Source of the DNA: Citrus sinensis
Taxonomy: Eukaryota > Streptophyta > Magnoliopsida > Sapindales > Rutaceae
DNA length: 64,000 nt
Direction: 5' to 3'
Assembly (NCBI RefSeq): GCF_022201045.2
Contig: NC_068561.1
Span: 17,734,501-17,798,500 of the forward strand
Shown: positions 11,311 to 24,779 of the stretch, piece by piece
Layout: the number at the start of each line of letters is the position of its first letter
How positions within the stretch are numbered: the first letter of the stretch is position 1
The notes under the pieces: generated by a model
What the model was told of the DNA's origin: nothing
Seen by the model: the letters and a program-made list of their open reading frames with translations, nothing else
Databases searched by the model: none
Made by a program: the position numbers and the translations under genes

Positions 11311-13161
11311 AACTTACCCTCTCAACAACTTCGGCAAGATAAGGCAGTGAGCCAGTCCCGTACAAGTTTGTCTCTAGCTCAACTACCTTAGGCCCAGGTA
11401 TGCGAATAACAAATATATTGAAGCTGTTGCAACCCTCCGTGGCAGTTCTTTGTTTACAAGAGGGGTGTAATCAGGATATTGATATGGTGCGTTTAGTATC
11501 ACATTTTCAAGATAAGATTTTGGGCTTCCTAAAACATAGCATTGTCCACCGCTCCTCGTCTTGGCTAAGTGGCCTGGATGAAGTTGAGTGTTATGTTGTC
11601 GAGGCTTAGGCCTGGTCCCTGGAGTTGTGTATTTCATTCTTTTTTTTTTAAATGATAAATAAATATTTATATTAATCAAACAATCTCATTTGTAATAAAC
11701 AAGGCAACAAGCAAGATTAAGAGAGTATAAATTATATTTGAATCTCTCTATAAGCCGATTGAATTTCTATTTCTTAAAAAAAAAACAAAAATTGTAATTG
11801 TAAAGTTTGATTTTAAGTTGTTTTGCAACGGCACCATACGTTGCTCATCTTTTACCCTAAAAGATAACAACTGCAACGGTCACCCAATGATGGTGTGTTT
11901 GGAGAAAGGGGAAAGGAGAAAGCAAAGAGTAAAGTCAGGGGTGAGCCTCACTCAACTTACTTAACTAATGACAACTTGTACACGTGCCGCGAATCTACAG
12001 CTTGACTATCACCAGGATTGGTACTGTCGTTCTCGATCTCACCAAATTTCACTGTTGAGCTTGAGCCACGCTACATACTCAGCCATACGGAGCTGGCTAA
12101 GTTACAGATTCTGTAACATACAGATCCAACTTAGCCAGCTCCTGATTGATTAGCTAGCTACGAAACAAAAACAATTGCATGCTTTTTCTCCATATGCAGG
12201 ACAGGTGTGGTGCATGCATTGGGTGCGTATGTTACTACAGAATCTGTAACATAGCAACCTCCCTTAGCATACTTACTAATTCACTTATTAGGATCCTTTT
12301 AAGTTTTAACACAAATTTTGTTTGTGCAGTAATATCAGAATGTCGTAAATAATACCCATTTTTCATTTTATTTAATTTTTTATTATGAAAACTTAAATCT
12401 CAACAATATTAGGGGGAAAAAAAAACCAAGCTAACTGGCTGCTTTCTTAAAATAGTTCTCGAAACTCAAAAAATATTAAGAAAAGAATAATATTAAAGGT
12501 CTCGATATTTAAATTTTAATTTTAATTTTAATTAACGTGTTATTTATTAAATTAAATAATAAATAATTTTATATTTACCATTCAATAAATAAGTCACGCG
12601 TAACATTGAAAGTCAAAACTGTAATATTATATCTTCCACAATAAAGAAAAACGATCGCATCTCTTCCGTATTTTCCGATGTCCAAAGTGGATCCCACCAC
12701 AGTCCACATGCCCGTTAGACACATTAATGATTAAACCCTATTATTTCTAGCAGTTGATATTCGCCCGGCAGTGGGACCCACATAGTATTGTCCTGTCTCG
12801 TACCTGACTTGTCACTTGTTTCTTAAGTATCCTCTTTCCGTCAGGGGTAAAATTAGAAAGGCTTATTTCCTCCGTCTGTCGCAGTTACATTCAGAAAATA
12901 TTTGCAAACGTTGCGGACATTTCAGTAAATTCCTAAGAGAAAAATCAAACGGATACTTGGTCTTTTAAGTTCACTTCCCACTCCCTTTATTCCGACCCTC
13001 CATGACACACTCACTCCCCCAAGTGTGCAGTTTCTGTACAGTAACGGATCAGAAACTCTCGCCATTATCAATCATCCACCACATTTTTTTTTGTTTGCAA
13101 TCAATCTTTACTTCCAACTTCTGAACTTATTGCTCTGCTGTAGCTAGTTTTGCTTTCGTCG
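11217..13161. other. Intergenic with one foldback MITE; promoter side of the WEB gene
   Basis: Apart from the MITE at 12089-12263 and the inverted-repeat arm near 11300, no coding signal was recognised. The last few hundred bases are richer in CT and should hold the promoter and leader of the gene starting at 13162. Confidence 0.5.
12089..12263. mobile_element. Foldback MITE related to the elements at 10335 and 60518
   Basis: The left end GGAGCTGGCTAAGTTACAG pairs imperfectly with the complement of the right end (GGGAGGTTGCTATGTTACAG). Both ends contain the palindrome TTACAGATTCTGTAA, one with a small insertion. The left end also has a perfect 15-bp inverted repeat GGAGCTGGCTAAGTT with its partner about 30 bases on. 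Target duplications are not clean (CATAC occurs next to both ends), so it is older. Confidence 0.55.
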
Positions 13162-15492
13162 ATGGCTGAAACCCTAGATTCGAGTTCTAATATGGAGCAC
13201 AAACACTTTGAAGTTGGTGTGAGAGCTGAGATCGATACGTCGGCGCCGTTTGAGTCCGTTAAAGAAGCCGTTAGTCGTTTCGGTGGAATCGGTTACTGGA
13301 AGCCCTCTCAACATAAACTCTCTGAACCTGAGGTTTGACTTTCTCTATCTTTTGTCTCTTTTTTATTGTTACCTCGGAAGCAATTTTTCTTCTTCTAGTT
13401 GATTGTGGTCTGTTATGAAGAATGCGATTCAACGATTTGCGAAACAATGTTGCCAGTATAAAATTTTTGTTAACCAATTACCCCCTTAAGGCTGATTCCG
13501 CAAGGGGTTCTTATAATTCAGTTGACTGATTTACTTTGCCTGAGGAGTGAAGTAACATTTCAATAATTGTGTGTGGTCGGACCGTAGCTTTCTTTAGCCG
13601 CAATAAAGAGAAACTTCGGAGCCTTGTATTTCTTTTGGCTTGGTGACTCTTCGATTCTGCTTCTACTGAGGCATTTTCGTGCAAAACTTGCCTCAGATGG
13701 GTCGTATGTGCCAATAAATGTACGCTTGCCCTAATTGTTGGTGTTTTCGGTTTTCCTACATTGTACCTATGTTTGTCATTGGAAGATGCTTTATGTCGCT
13801 CGTAGAGCCCCTCAGAGAAGCTAGAAGTTTACTTTGTCATTTCCTTCACATAATAAAAATATTCGGCTTGGTATCTTGTATTACATTTGCATTTGTAGAT
13901 GTTTGATTTTCAGATTACTTGATTGTGTGCTGAGAAGTTTCTGTTGTTGGCAGCATGACATGGAAGAAGTTGATATTGGAAATGTGGAGGAGCAAGCATC
14001 CCTGTTGGAGAAGGACTTGATTCTGAAAGAAAGAGAAACACTGGAAGTCTTAAAAGAGCTGGAAGCAACTAAAATGATTGTTGAAGAATTAAAATTGAAA
14101 CTACAGAAAGAAGCATCCGAGGTAAATGCGACACTTGAGTCAAAGTCAGCTAACGAGAATGTGGCAGCTGATTTGAATTCTGGTAATGAGAATATGCCAC
14201 CTGTGCTGAAAGAAGTACAAAAGGATAACCATGAAAGTCTTGAGGGTGCCAGTCACAACTTGGTGGGAGGTTTAAACACCCATCCGTCTTCAGTTCCAGG
14301 TTTAATCTTAATGGAACTGAAACAGGCTAAGTTGAACCTTTCCAGGACTACTACTGATCTCGCTGACATTCGAGCTTCTGTTGAATCTGGTAACAAGAAA
14401 TTAGAGAAGGAGAGACTTTCACTTGAGAAAACCCGCGAAAGATTGAGTCTGAATTCCTCAAAGGTATCATCTCTTGAGGAAGAGCTAAAGCAAACAAGAC
14501 TGAAGCTACAATTGGCAAAAGATGCTAATGGTTCGGATGATACCAATACCATGGATATTTCATGGGAGCTCCAAAGGCTGAGTTCTGAGGCAGAGGAATT
14601 CAAAAAAATGGGAGATGCAGCAAGATCGGAAGTTTTGAGAGCAGTATCTGAGATTGAACAGACCAAAACTAAGATTAAGACAGCTGAGATGAGATTGGTT
14701 GCTGCGAGAAAGATGAAGGAAGCAGCTAGGGCAGCAGAAGCTGTTGCTGTTGCAGAGATCAAGGCTTTATCGTACAGTGATGGCTTGTCTGGAGTTCTCT
14801 CACCAAAACCCGAAGGAGTAGTAACTCTTACCTATGAAGAATACTCGTCGCTGACCTGCAAGGCTCAAGATGCCGAGGAACTTTCTAAGAAGAGAGTGGT
14901 GGATGCTATGATTCCGGTTGACGAGGCAAATGTTTCAAAAATGGAAATTTTAAAAAAGGTGGAGGAAGCCACCGAAGAAATCAAAACTAGCAAGATGGCA
15001 TTGGAAGAAGCTCTAAACAGAGTAGAAGCTGCAAATAGGGGGAAGCTGGCAGTGGAGGAAGCTCTTCGCAAATGGAGATCTGAAAATGGGCAGAAGAGAC
15101 GTTCTGTCCACAATTCAACCAAGTTTAAGAATTCTTACCCATCTCACCATCGGAAAGATTCACATCTGCGTGATGTAAATGGACTGAATATGGTCAGCGA
15201 TGGGCCAACTCCCACTCTGAAGCCAACCTTATCAATAGGGCAGATCCTTAGCAGGAAGCTTCTTCTTCCGGAAGAGATTGAGATGGCAGAAAAAGGCACT
15301 GGGAAGAGAAAAGTATCTTTAGGCCAAATTCTCAGCAAACAAAATGGGGATACTCCCTCTTCTCAGACGGCTGAGAAGGAAAATTGTCGCAAGCAATTCT
15401 CTGGAAAGAGGAAGAAGTTCGGGTTTGCTCGATTCTCACTGCTCTTGGCAAAGCAAAACAAGAAAAAGAAGCCAACTTTAAACTTGAGATAA
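13162..15492 (+). CDS. WEB family protein (DUF827 coiled-coil), 569 aa
   Basis: WEB-family proteins are plant cytosolic coiled-coil proteins. WEB1 and PMI2 of this family control light-driven chloroplast movement through actin; this member looks closest to the less studied At2g38370-type branch. Exons are 13162-13332 and 13954-15492 with a phase-0 GT-AG intron; joined, they encode 569 residues. The N-terminus has the family signature RAEIDTSAPFESVKEAVSRF (21-40) followed by GG.GYW, and the intron falls at the usual place just after it. Residues of about 60-450 are Glu/Lys/Leu-rich with long heptad patterns, including runs of ELEATK and EEALRKWR type. The C-terminus is basic, with repeated LGQILS/IGQILS motifs. 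The ATG follows an in-frame TTG stretch, so 13162 is the first true start. The last 48 codons lie in a 155-bp unit repeated downstream; the protein itself is intact. Confidence 0.88.
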
Positions 15493-15658
15493 TGCAATGA
15501 GTGGATACTCCCTCTTCTCGGACGGCTGAGAAGGAAAATTGTCGCAAGCAATTCTCTGGAAAGAGGAAGAAGTTCGGGTTTGCTCGATTCTCACTGCTCT
15601 TGGCAAAGCAAAACAAGAAAAAGAAGCCAACTTTAATCTTGAGATAATGCAATGAGTG
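15348..15658 (+). repeat. 155-bp tandem duplication spanning the WEB gene stop codon
   Basis: Unit 1 (15348-15502) holds the last codons, the TGA-containing end of the reading frame and about 10 bases of 3' UTR. Unit 2 (15503-15657) repeats it with two substitutions (A/G near 15366 and A/T near 15482). Because 155 is not a multiple of three and the stop is in unit 1, unit 2 is 3' UTR only. The near identity shows it is recent. Confidence 0.9.
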
Positions 15659-17900
15659 GCCTTCCTTAGCTTTCAATCAGCTCTAACTTCTAGTTTTCCT
15701 TACTGTTTCTGCTTTATCTTTCCTGGGAGATGTTATCCTGGTCTGTTAGGATGTTTATGATATTTATGACCTTGACCTTGAGATTGTTATCTAAACATTA
15801 GCCTACTTATGATATTGTACTGGGGTTGTTCTTTTCATGTAATGGCTATGACTAGATTATATATATTTTATGTCTGTAAGAAAAAGATATCGATATAGTG
15901 ATCTTGATGATGATTGTTTTCAAAGTCCATGTATTCTGTAATTTTCAAATATTTCAAATTAGAATTGAATTCAGGGATGGACAACCAAGGCCTAAATTCT
16001 CTCGAAGTGGAAGCATTAAGCAGATCAAACGTGGCTGGTGGGTTAATGATTGTTGATTTATTGCCTTAATGAAGTGTATGCTAATCTGCACCGCATTCGG
16101 AATGCTGGTAATTTTTAAATAACGATGAAAGAGCGGAAAGCAGAAGCAGAAACACAACGTTTAAGTGTTCAAAACGAAAGCTCCAACGTCCTTGTCATTG
16201 GTCCAAAGTAGGGTTGACCCCGGGTGCGGGTATCGCAATGCCCGGACCGTCCGGATGTAATTTTTAGACGTCCGGGACGGATTTTAATTTAGGTACCATG
16301 GATTTTATATATTTTTTAATATTATATATGTACAGTTTTTTATTTTTTTATTTTATAAATTTTGAATTTATTTCAATAAAATTTGACATGAAAATATAAA
16401 CTTTAAATATTTAAAACTTTAGATATGTATAATACATGAGTCAAATAAATATAAATACTTAAAATAATATATATTTTATAATAAAATGCTCAAGATTGGC
16501 CCGGTTTCATTACCCAATCCATAACGAACAGGTTTGGTTCGGTCCGAATCAGGTGAGTATTTTTGCCATCCTCCAAAGCATGATACAATCAATAATTAGA
16601 GAATCTTCAACTGTTGCAACAAAACATGTTAATTATCAAGTATCTATTTATTTTAATAATTTTTTTACAGTCAACGAATTGATAAAAAGGAGAGGAAAAA
16701 ACAATAAAAATCTTCTTTTTGTTGCTTATATATATATGGCTCGTAATATTCTTTAATTCATCTCTTATTGGTGTTTTATTTTTCAAGTTGGAGGTTTAGC
16801 TCATCTATTCCTAGTCACTCTGTACCATCGGTGCATGATTTAAGCCTTCCACTCTGATCCCGACACGTAAGCGAGCTTGTAGAATTGTAGAAACATTGCA
16901 GTTCTGCTCACCGCAGAGAAGTGGAACCCTCACATGCAGATAACTTCAGAAAAGCGACAGAGCAAAGCAGCACAATTCAACGCAGTTCGTTTTAACCCAC
17001 ACAACACTCAACGCAGGAAATCAGTTCCCCGTCTCTCTGTTTGTCCTATAGATATCGGCAAATCTTCTACCAAGGTAATCTTTTAATCATCTTCGCTCCT
17101 TAATTTCAATATTCGAATTTATATCTGTTCGGAAATAAAGACAAGAAATAAACATAAATGAAAGTTTTGGATCTCATAATCGCCTATCAAAGTTTCAGCT
17201 GCCAAACGGATCGTTTGTTCTTCTTTTTCCTCTTTCAGCCGCAATCTCTTTATTTATTTTTTCCTCCGGTTTAGGTATATAGTTGCTGTTGCTGTTGCTG
17301 TTACTGTTACTATTACTATATTTAGAGATTAGTTAATTTTTTATTTTTTGGATTTTCTCTTGAGTCTGAGTTTAGCCATGCTTCAATAAGTTGCTAAACA
17401 ATTGTTTTAGTTTCTATTGTTAAGATTTTTTTGCGATGATGAGTAAATTTAGAATTTAAAATCAGAATATACGGCGATGCAAAAGCATCAAGTTATTTAG
17501 TTATTTCAGAAAGGCTAGGCTTTATTTTGTCGCTTGGCTAGGTATAAGGAGCTCCTTTAATTTTCGAGGCTGGTACAGTGCAAATCCAGTTTAGTTATTT
17601 TGAAGCTTATTGATTATTATGAATGGAATGTTATATGTATAGGAATAGTCTAGTGATCTAGGGGGTGATGTATTCAATTCAAGGGGAGATACAAAACTGC
17701 ACCATGAGTACAGTAGCTGGTTGAAGTTTTTCACTGGATTATTTATATATCTGTGTTTCTTATGTTTCTAAAATAGGTTTAACCAATTGTAGTCTACCCT
17801 ATAGGTTTGGTCAGACAAGGTTTACATTTTTATTCTGAAAGTTTGTTAAATATACCATTAAGAGGTTTTGACGCTTCTTTTAAATGGTTGTTCAGGTACC
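15659..17900. other. 3' UTR of the WEB gene, intergenic DNA, and leader of the saposin gene
   Basis: The 3' UTR probably ends within a few hundred bases of 15659. A small hAT-like element lies at 16209-16571. From about 16900 the sequence looks like a plant 5' leader. A splice donor after 17074 (AAG/GTAATC) and an acceptor at 17895 (TTGTTCAG) suggest an 821-bp leader intron that ends five bases before the ATG at 17901. Confidence 0.5.
16209..16571. mobile_element. Short hAT-like non-autonomous element
   Basis: The left end is TAGGGTTGACCCCGGGTGCGG; the right end finishes with TTTTTGCCATCC, which resembles the right terminus of the big hAT element. TCCAAAG occurs on both sides (16202-16208 and 16572-16578). 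CCGG-type repeats lie near the left end and the interior is AT-rich with no ORF. It is a degraded relative of the element at 2054. Confidence 0.6.
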
Positions 17901-19926
17901 ATGGAAAGGAGAGTTGGGCTGTTGTTTCTTTTTCTGATGGGTGCTTGCTGTGCTTGTGATGCCCGACAACTGGGAGAACCTGAGTTATCTGGTAAGAATA
18001 GGGACTCAGTTATATCAAGCAAGTTTTCAGTGATTCCAGATACTTTAATTTTCTCTGTTTCTCGTTCTCTCTGTGCGCTGGTCACATATTACTCCTTTTT
18101 GTTTATTGGATGAGAACAAGTTTGGGGGATGGATGTTACCTATGTAAAACGGCTATTGCCTTCTAAAAGGATGCTTGTTTGCTCCTTCAAACTTTTATAT
18201 ACTTGCTAAAATGTTGCCTTCAAATGATTTCTTATTTGCAATTTTTTGAATTTGTAGGAATGCATTTTGCATTTTGAAGTAAAAGATCTTGTTATGTTAA
18301 AAATACATGGTGTGTTGATATTATGGCTGCCTTTTCAGTCTTGCAGGTAAGCAAGCATGAGCAAGAGAAGGAAAGCCAACCTGTTGAAAATTTTGGCCGG
18401 AATGAAAATCTGTGCACGTTGTGTGAGGAATTTACTGCCAAGGCAGTTGATTACTTTGCTGAAAACAAAACCCAAACTGAGATCATTAACTTGCTTCACT
18501 CGTCATGCTCCCATTTGCATTCTTTCGAGGAGGAGGTAATCATCTAAGTTTAGGATATTGTTTGGATTTTAATTGGTGAATCATTTATATTCTTCTTTTC
18601 TTGAGCACAGTGCATCAGTGTAGTGGACTATTATGTTCCTCTCTTCTTCTTGGAGATCTCCACCATACAACCTGCGGATTTCTGCCAAAAGTTCAACCTC
18701 TGCCAACGTGTGGCAATTTTTTCTTCACAACTTCGGGAAGATAGCTGTGAGCTTTGTCACCATACTGTTTCAGAAGTTTTAACCAAATTGAAAGATCCTG
18801 ACACACAGGTTTGTTATGTCATCATTAGCCATAAAAAGGAAAGTGATATCAAATAATTTCTTGCTATTTAAGCTGCAGTTTTTTTCTATTTCTGCTGCCT
18901 ATTCACTTATGGCCTTTGAAATTCATAAGCATGGGGCTTTGAAACTCCTGACGACTATTGGATTTATGAGTTGCGGAGACTTTTAATGTGCTCTAGAAAT
19001 TTTGTTCAGCGAAATAAAAGTAATAAAATCATGAGAAGAACAACCCTGTAAAGCATGCTAGACAATTATGATAGTCAGTTTTCTGGTTTCATAGCCATGC
19101 ATTTATTTATCCTATATAATTATACCTTTGGTGTGCATGGGATTGATGAAAATCATTTTAACCATGCAAAACTTCGAAAGAGTAAGGAAGGCAGTGTATG
19201 AGCATGCAGTAGTCAGGCATTTTGTCATGCATTAAGAATATTGCCACAATGTTACGGTTAATTTTATATGGTAAGAGGGGGAAAAAAGGCTTATCTTTGT
19301 TGCTCCTCTGTTGGTTTTCAGTATGCATGATTCATTCTGGTTATTTCTGCAAAAAATTCAGTGATGTGTTGTGATTTAGCTATCCTGTTCAGAGAAAAAT
19401 TGTATCATGTAGCTTAGTAGCTATCTCTAGGAATATATCTGGAGATGTGTCACAGAGTTGCATTACACAAAAATAATTTTATCCAAGAAGTTATTCGTGT
19501 TGCAAGGGAGCCTACTTATGCTCTTTTTATTTCATTCAGCTAGAGATAATCGAGGTGCTCTTGAAGGCATGTAATTCTGTGGACAAGTTTGCAAAAAAGG
19601 TGAGAGCAATCAAAGAAATTGGATGAAATATGGCACATCTACTTCTCAAAATAGAGATTTCAATGAATTGTAGATATGACAAATTTTGAGGATAGATATG
19701 CTTAAAGTCATTTTCGAGTAGATAGCTAAATAGATAATTTATCCTAATATCTTGGCAGTGCAAAAAGTTGGTTTTTGAATACGGGCCTCTGATCCTTGCC
19801 AACACAGAGCAGTTTCTGGAAACAACAGATATATGCACCATTCTCCATGCCTGTAAGTCGTCTACATCTACAGCCGATGCTAATGATGCGGCAGCAGGGG
19901 TGGTACATGTATTGGCGGATTCATAA
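17901..19926 (+). CDS. Prosaposin-like protein with two saposin B domains, 237 aa
   Basis: Saposin-type proteins enter the secretory pathway and bind lipids in vacuole/lysosome-like compartments; the plant versions are poorly characterised. Exons are 17901-17991, 18339-18535, 18611-18808, 19540-19599 and 19759-19926, all with GT-AG borders, giving 237 residues. Residues 1-20 form a signal peptide (basic start, then VGLLFLFLMGACC). Two saposin B units follow, each with six cysteines in the standard order: unit 1 with C56, C59, one near 90, C97, C121, C127; unit 2 with C142, C145, C173, C183, C208, C214. The exon 2 acceptor at 18338 was preferred over the later CAG at 18345 because only the former keeps the frame open. 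A 5' leader intron is likely just upstream. The length matches plant prosaposin-like proteins. Confidence 0.88.
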
Positions 19927-21298
19927 TTGTGGTAAAGCCAACATTCGTGGAATGAGAAGTACGCTACACTCTTCGTCAACACTGTTGTAATATTATTGTA
20001 CTCGAGAAAATGTTTGTACAATTATGAAACTATGATGACATGACGATGTTTCAAGTCTCAACCTACTTTGTAAAGAATGTGCTATTTGCGTGTTCACGCC
20101 CGAGTATGCGATGCACGAACTGTAAGTTGGCTTGGCTTATCTCTGGAACTATAAAGGAGCCGGTGATCGGATTTGTTTCAAATAAAAAAAAAACAACAAA
20201 AGTTGAAACATGATTGTTTAGGCATTGCGAGACCCAACAGTGAACAAAGAAGTGGAAGAAACGAAAAAGGATTAAACGAGAAGTTGTTCCATATATATTT
20301 GAGCTATGCGGTAAATTGAGAGTTACCTTATTGCAGTTAGGTGAACAGCGAATTCTCTAATAATTATGGCATGCGATTATCAATTCAAAAAACATTTGAG
20401 CGAGCAGTGTAATTTGTAAAAAAAATTTGGGAGTTGATGGTAATTAACCCAAAAATAGCAAAACTCGACACGTCTTACTATCGTCGTCGCTGTCGGGTCG
20501 GGGCTCCACCTTTTGTGGAGGGATATAATTTTTTTTTTTTTACCGAGGATCAATGCAACGGGATATCGCGCACATGTCAAATTTGAGTAACTAGAAGTGC
20601 AATTATTCATAATTATTTGATTATGGAGGGGTAAACCCAAAAAAAGGGCAAAAGAGAAGGACAAACACTCTCGCTACATCACCTCAGCGTGATAAAATTG
20701 AATGTGGAGTTTACACGTATGAAGCCCATAACCTTCCTTGAACTTTCCTATCAAATGTTCTTATTATTACCCATTTGAATCAAAAGTCTCCGTCAATTTT
20801 TTAACTTCCACCACATGGAAAATTGAAACGCGGCCAACAGCTCTCTCTTAGCGTGAAAAGTCATCGCAATCATAAAAGGCCAAATGGATTTGCTGCCTTT
20901 CACTCTCTTACGCCCCCTCCCTTGAATCTCTGCACGTTCATGATAAGCACAAACTTGAGAATCGATACGTCTAATGTACTTGTTTGTATTTGTAAATGAA
21001 CAGAATTTTCACAGTCCTTATCTGGATTAAACTTAGGCGCGTTTTAAATGTAAATCTGAATTTGAAATACAGTTTTGAATTAAAGCATAGTAACATTATA
21101 TTTTAAAGTAAGTGAACACTTGTTCCATACTAAATAATTTTCATACCTATTTTATTTATATTTTAGACATCGGTGTCAGATTTTAAATTCGCATGTTAAA
21201 ATTAACAGACGGTCGGTTCCTAATAATTTTAATACCTATTTTATTTACATCTTGGCAACAAATTATTTGAAGCATGTGTAATTTTCATACCTAATTTA

Positions 21299-21574
21299 GG
21301 GTGAGTTTGGGATTGAAGTTGGGCAACTGTAACTTAAAAGTTACAGCAGTACTAAAATGTTTGGTAAACACTAACTGCTGTAACTCACAAGCTATATTAA
21401 TATAATTTTTCACTTGTATAATGAAAAATCTATTATATCTTTAATAATTTTATCAAACTTATTATTTAAAATTTATATTTACTACATATTATTAATTTTT
21501 ATTTCATAATCACAACTTTTTTTCCACAGCAGCTGTCGTTTAAAAGTTACAGCATCTCAATCCCAAACGAACCC
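21299..21574. mobile_element. Tourist-like (PIF/Harbinger) MITE
   Basis: The ends are GGGTGAGTTTGGGATTGA and the complement of GGGTTCGTTTGGGATTGA. TTA flanks both sides (21296-21298 and 21575-21577), the PIF/Harbinger target duplication. Inside the ends are GTTACAGC motifs. This is the best-preserved of five related copies in the window. Confidence 0.7.
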
Positions 21575-22054
21575 TTAAGATTACTCAATACTTGGCAAAC
21601 AAGTGGCAGCGCATGTGAAAAATATGTCAAAAAAATAGACACCAATTTTATATCATTTCATTATTCCATTTTAATTTAAAACCCTCCAAGCAAAAGCTGG
21701 AACTATATTAGGTCGCAATAGCAAAATTATTGCTCGAAGACTTGCTTAAATTATAAAAAAGTATTTGTCAGTAACCACAAAATATCGGTTGATAATCTGT
21801 TGCCGGTTATGGAAGCAAGCTATCTCAATTCTCATTCACATTCACAGTCTCATGGGACATTATTAATCGTTGAAGATGAAGTTAATATTTATATGTGCAA
21901 ATGCTAGCACTACGCGTACTACATGACAAAATTAACTAAATCCAAACCCAAAATGATTCCAAATAGTTTTTCTATGTTCAAAAATGAATCTCTGACGCTA
22001 TTTATTCCATTTAATTTTGTCATTTTTTTTCCTTGAATATCTGTAAGGGAAATA

Positions 22055-22414
22055 ATAAAGAACTTTAATTGTGTTAGACGGCTCAAGATTGAAACAGATA
22101 GTTTGTATGCCACTCAAATGTTGGCCAACCGTTAGTGCTCACCAATGAGTTCTCCTCTCTTATTTATGGTATTAAGGAGTATCTCAATAAGAATTGGTAG
22201 GTTTCTATCTCGCACGTATATAGAGAGGCGAACTCTGTTGCAGATTACATGGCGAACCTTGTTTTTTCTTTGTCCATTGGCCTTAATTTGTACCATAATC
22301 CTCTAATTGGGGTTAGTTTACTTCTTCTATATGACCTTTACGGGATTGCTACCCCTCAGTTTGTTGTTCTCTAGCTCTTGATTGAACCTCAGTTTATAAA
22401 AAAAAAAAAAAACT
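22055..22414 (+). pseudogene. LINE (non-LTR retrotransposon) 3' remnant, RNase H tail plus poly(A)
   Basis: Two frames together spell an RNase H C-terminus: first RRLKIETDSLYATQML, then after a frameshift a segment with HVYREANSVADYMANL, and a natural stop near 22373. REAN..AD.LA is the conserved end of the LINE RNase H domain. About 25 bases later comes a run of 15 A, as expected for a retroposed 3' end. There is also a stop (TAG) within the second part. It is a 5'-truncated, dead copy. Confidence 0.7.
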
Positions 22415-24779
22415 CTAATTGTGACACAATAGTAACAAGAATAACGACTAAATTATATGGTGTTAATTAAAAATAATATTAACTTTTTACATAAAAATTA
22501 TTGAACAGACTTTAAAAGGAATTCCAGGAGGCCCCAGTGACAATTTTAAAAATCCCCTGCTTTGATAGAGAAATTAATCCAGAATGAAATGATTTTGAAG
22601 ATCGTTTCATTAATAAAAAGCCTTCTCCTACTTTTGAATAGACAAAACAATAACTTTATGTGAGAGTAGAAATCCCAAAAAGAGAATTGAGAATTTTTCT
22701 GATAAGGAATCAAGGTGGGTTTCTTGGAGATGAAAAATCCACCCTATTTTTTAATTAGCACTATAACACTATAGAGCACTACGGTTATTTTTTTGTTATT
22801 GGGTGAAAACATTCGATTCGGATATCAATTTTCTATTTGTATTGTTTCTAAGCTAAAAACTTTGCTTGCGACTGAAGTGAAAATATTTTTTTTCTCCCAT
22901 TTATTTGAACCGATCATACATACTCCCCAAATTTAGTCCCTAAAGTTAAGCGTAAACCAGTTGTCAATCGATTTTCATATTTTCAACATTATTTGAAAAA
23001 TCTCTGCTTTTGCTTATGTAAGTATTAATTTTTTTTTTTAAGGAAAAAAAATTGGTGTAGGATGGTAAACATCATTATCGTTGCTCTCGAGATTAATAAA
23101 AAAAATAGCTTTTTCCCCCAAAAATTGTAATATTTAATATCAACAGAAGTAATCATTGACGATAGTTTAATGATTGGCCTCATACAGTGCGTGTGCAAAG
23201 ACTAAGGTTTGATTTTGTAGGAATGCATTTAATTTCAAATGAAATGCGACCCCGTATATGATAAATATACTGTAGAAAGAAAAAAAGTAAGAATAGTAGA
23301 TATGTTTCAAGTCATTTTCTTAATGTATAAAAATGAAATGACAATTTGTTTATAACCCTAGGTATTAAAGATACGTTTACCCAAATATCGTTTTAGAAAA
23401 ATAGTATGATTTTGTATGTTGTGTAATTAAAAATTCTTAATTTGGCAAAAGCCACAAAACGAAAATTGCCCACCATTCTCTACGACCAATTTAATTTTTT
23501 TTTTTCATTTTCTATTTTTTTTTTGTTATTATTATATTAACCAACAACCAACAATAATTGTAGGGCACTTTTTAGAATTTGTAATGTGCCTTCACTAGTG
23601 GAGTATTGAGATTATCAATGATCCAATTAATTGAAACGAAAAGACAAGATATTTAACATTATTTAATTTTTGTAATATTAATTAAAGCAAATTGTCTTGC
23701 AGAGAGATTTTTTTTTTTAAAGTTTTTGAGCTTTTAAAAAGACATTTTTTTTTTTTAAAAAAAATAAAGGTGGCTTAGCGTATAGCAACCTTTGGCCAAG
23801 TCTTAGATCGGCTAAGTCTTAGATCATCCTTCACCTGTTGTGACCTTCAACTTCAAGAATCGTTTAGAATAAATTTTATTTTCTTGCTAGCGGCAGGTGA
23901 ATAGCTATTGAACTTAAATTTTATTTTACTTGAACAACAATTAAAAATATGAAGACCTGAAGGTGATTATATTAGGCGAAATCATATATATATACGATAA
24001 CAAGCACTATTTATCATATAGATAATTTAAGATATACATTAGTTAAGATAACGTACATTTGCTTACCTTTGAGTAGGGTTAATATATTTAAACTCTTAGA
24101 TTATAATCTTAATATTTTTTCATTTAACACCTTTTTTTTTTTCCTTTCAATGAATATGAGATGTCGTACTCCAAATTGATCTTCGAAGATTAATTCCCTT
24201 AAATTTAAAGCCAAAATATAACATTTTCTTTTGGTGCTGTCACTTTTATTTCTTAGTCAAGGATTCGTCGAATGTTTTGGGAACAAGCTTATTCTTGCTC
24301 GAACCAAACTTATTACAGGATGTTTGGTACACAGTGCAAAAAAAAAGGTCAGCTCCTACTCCCAAATCTTTTTAGAAAAAAATGTATCATAACAAAATAT
24401 TAAGAATCTTAACATTTGAGTTATAAATTCAACCAACATCTATAATTGCCACATCAAGTTACACGTTAGTAAATAATTATATTAGAGGAGCTTAATGGCA
24501 TGCAATACCTAACTTTGGGTGCAAAAGTTCACGTCCCAATTTTATACTAAGACTTTTTCTGCACAATTTATTAAAAAAAATATTTATTAGAGTCAAATTA
24601 ATATTTAAATAATAAAACCCTTGGCGTTAATCATTTTATTATAACTTTCAGACACGATCCCACATATTTTGAGGGAACAAAAGAGAATATATCTCGAAAG
24701 CACAATAATTTATATCCAAAAAGATTTCTCTCATTTCAATGTTCTTAAAATAAAGTAAAAAATCCTACTAATGTCCTAT

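Noticed and set aside
11383..11679. Open frames on both strands of about 70-98 codons
   Set aside because: No recognisable motifs; composition and overlap on opposite strands suggest chance.
14253..15338. Long minus-strand open frames opposite the WEB gene
   Set aside because: They mirror the codon bias of the coiled-coil gene on the plus strand and have no motif of their own.
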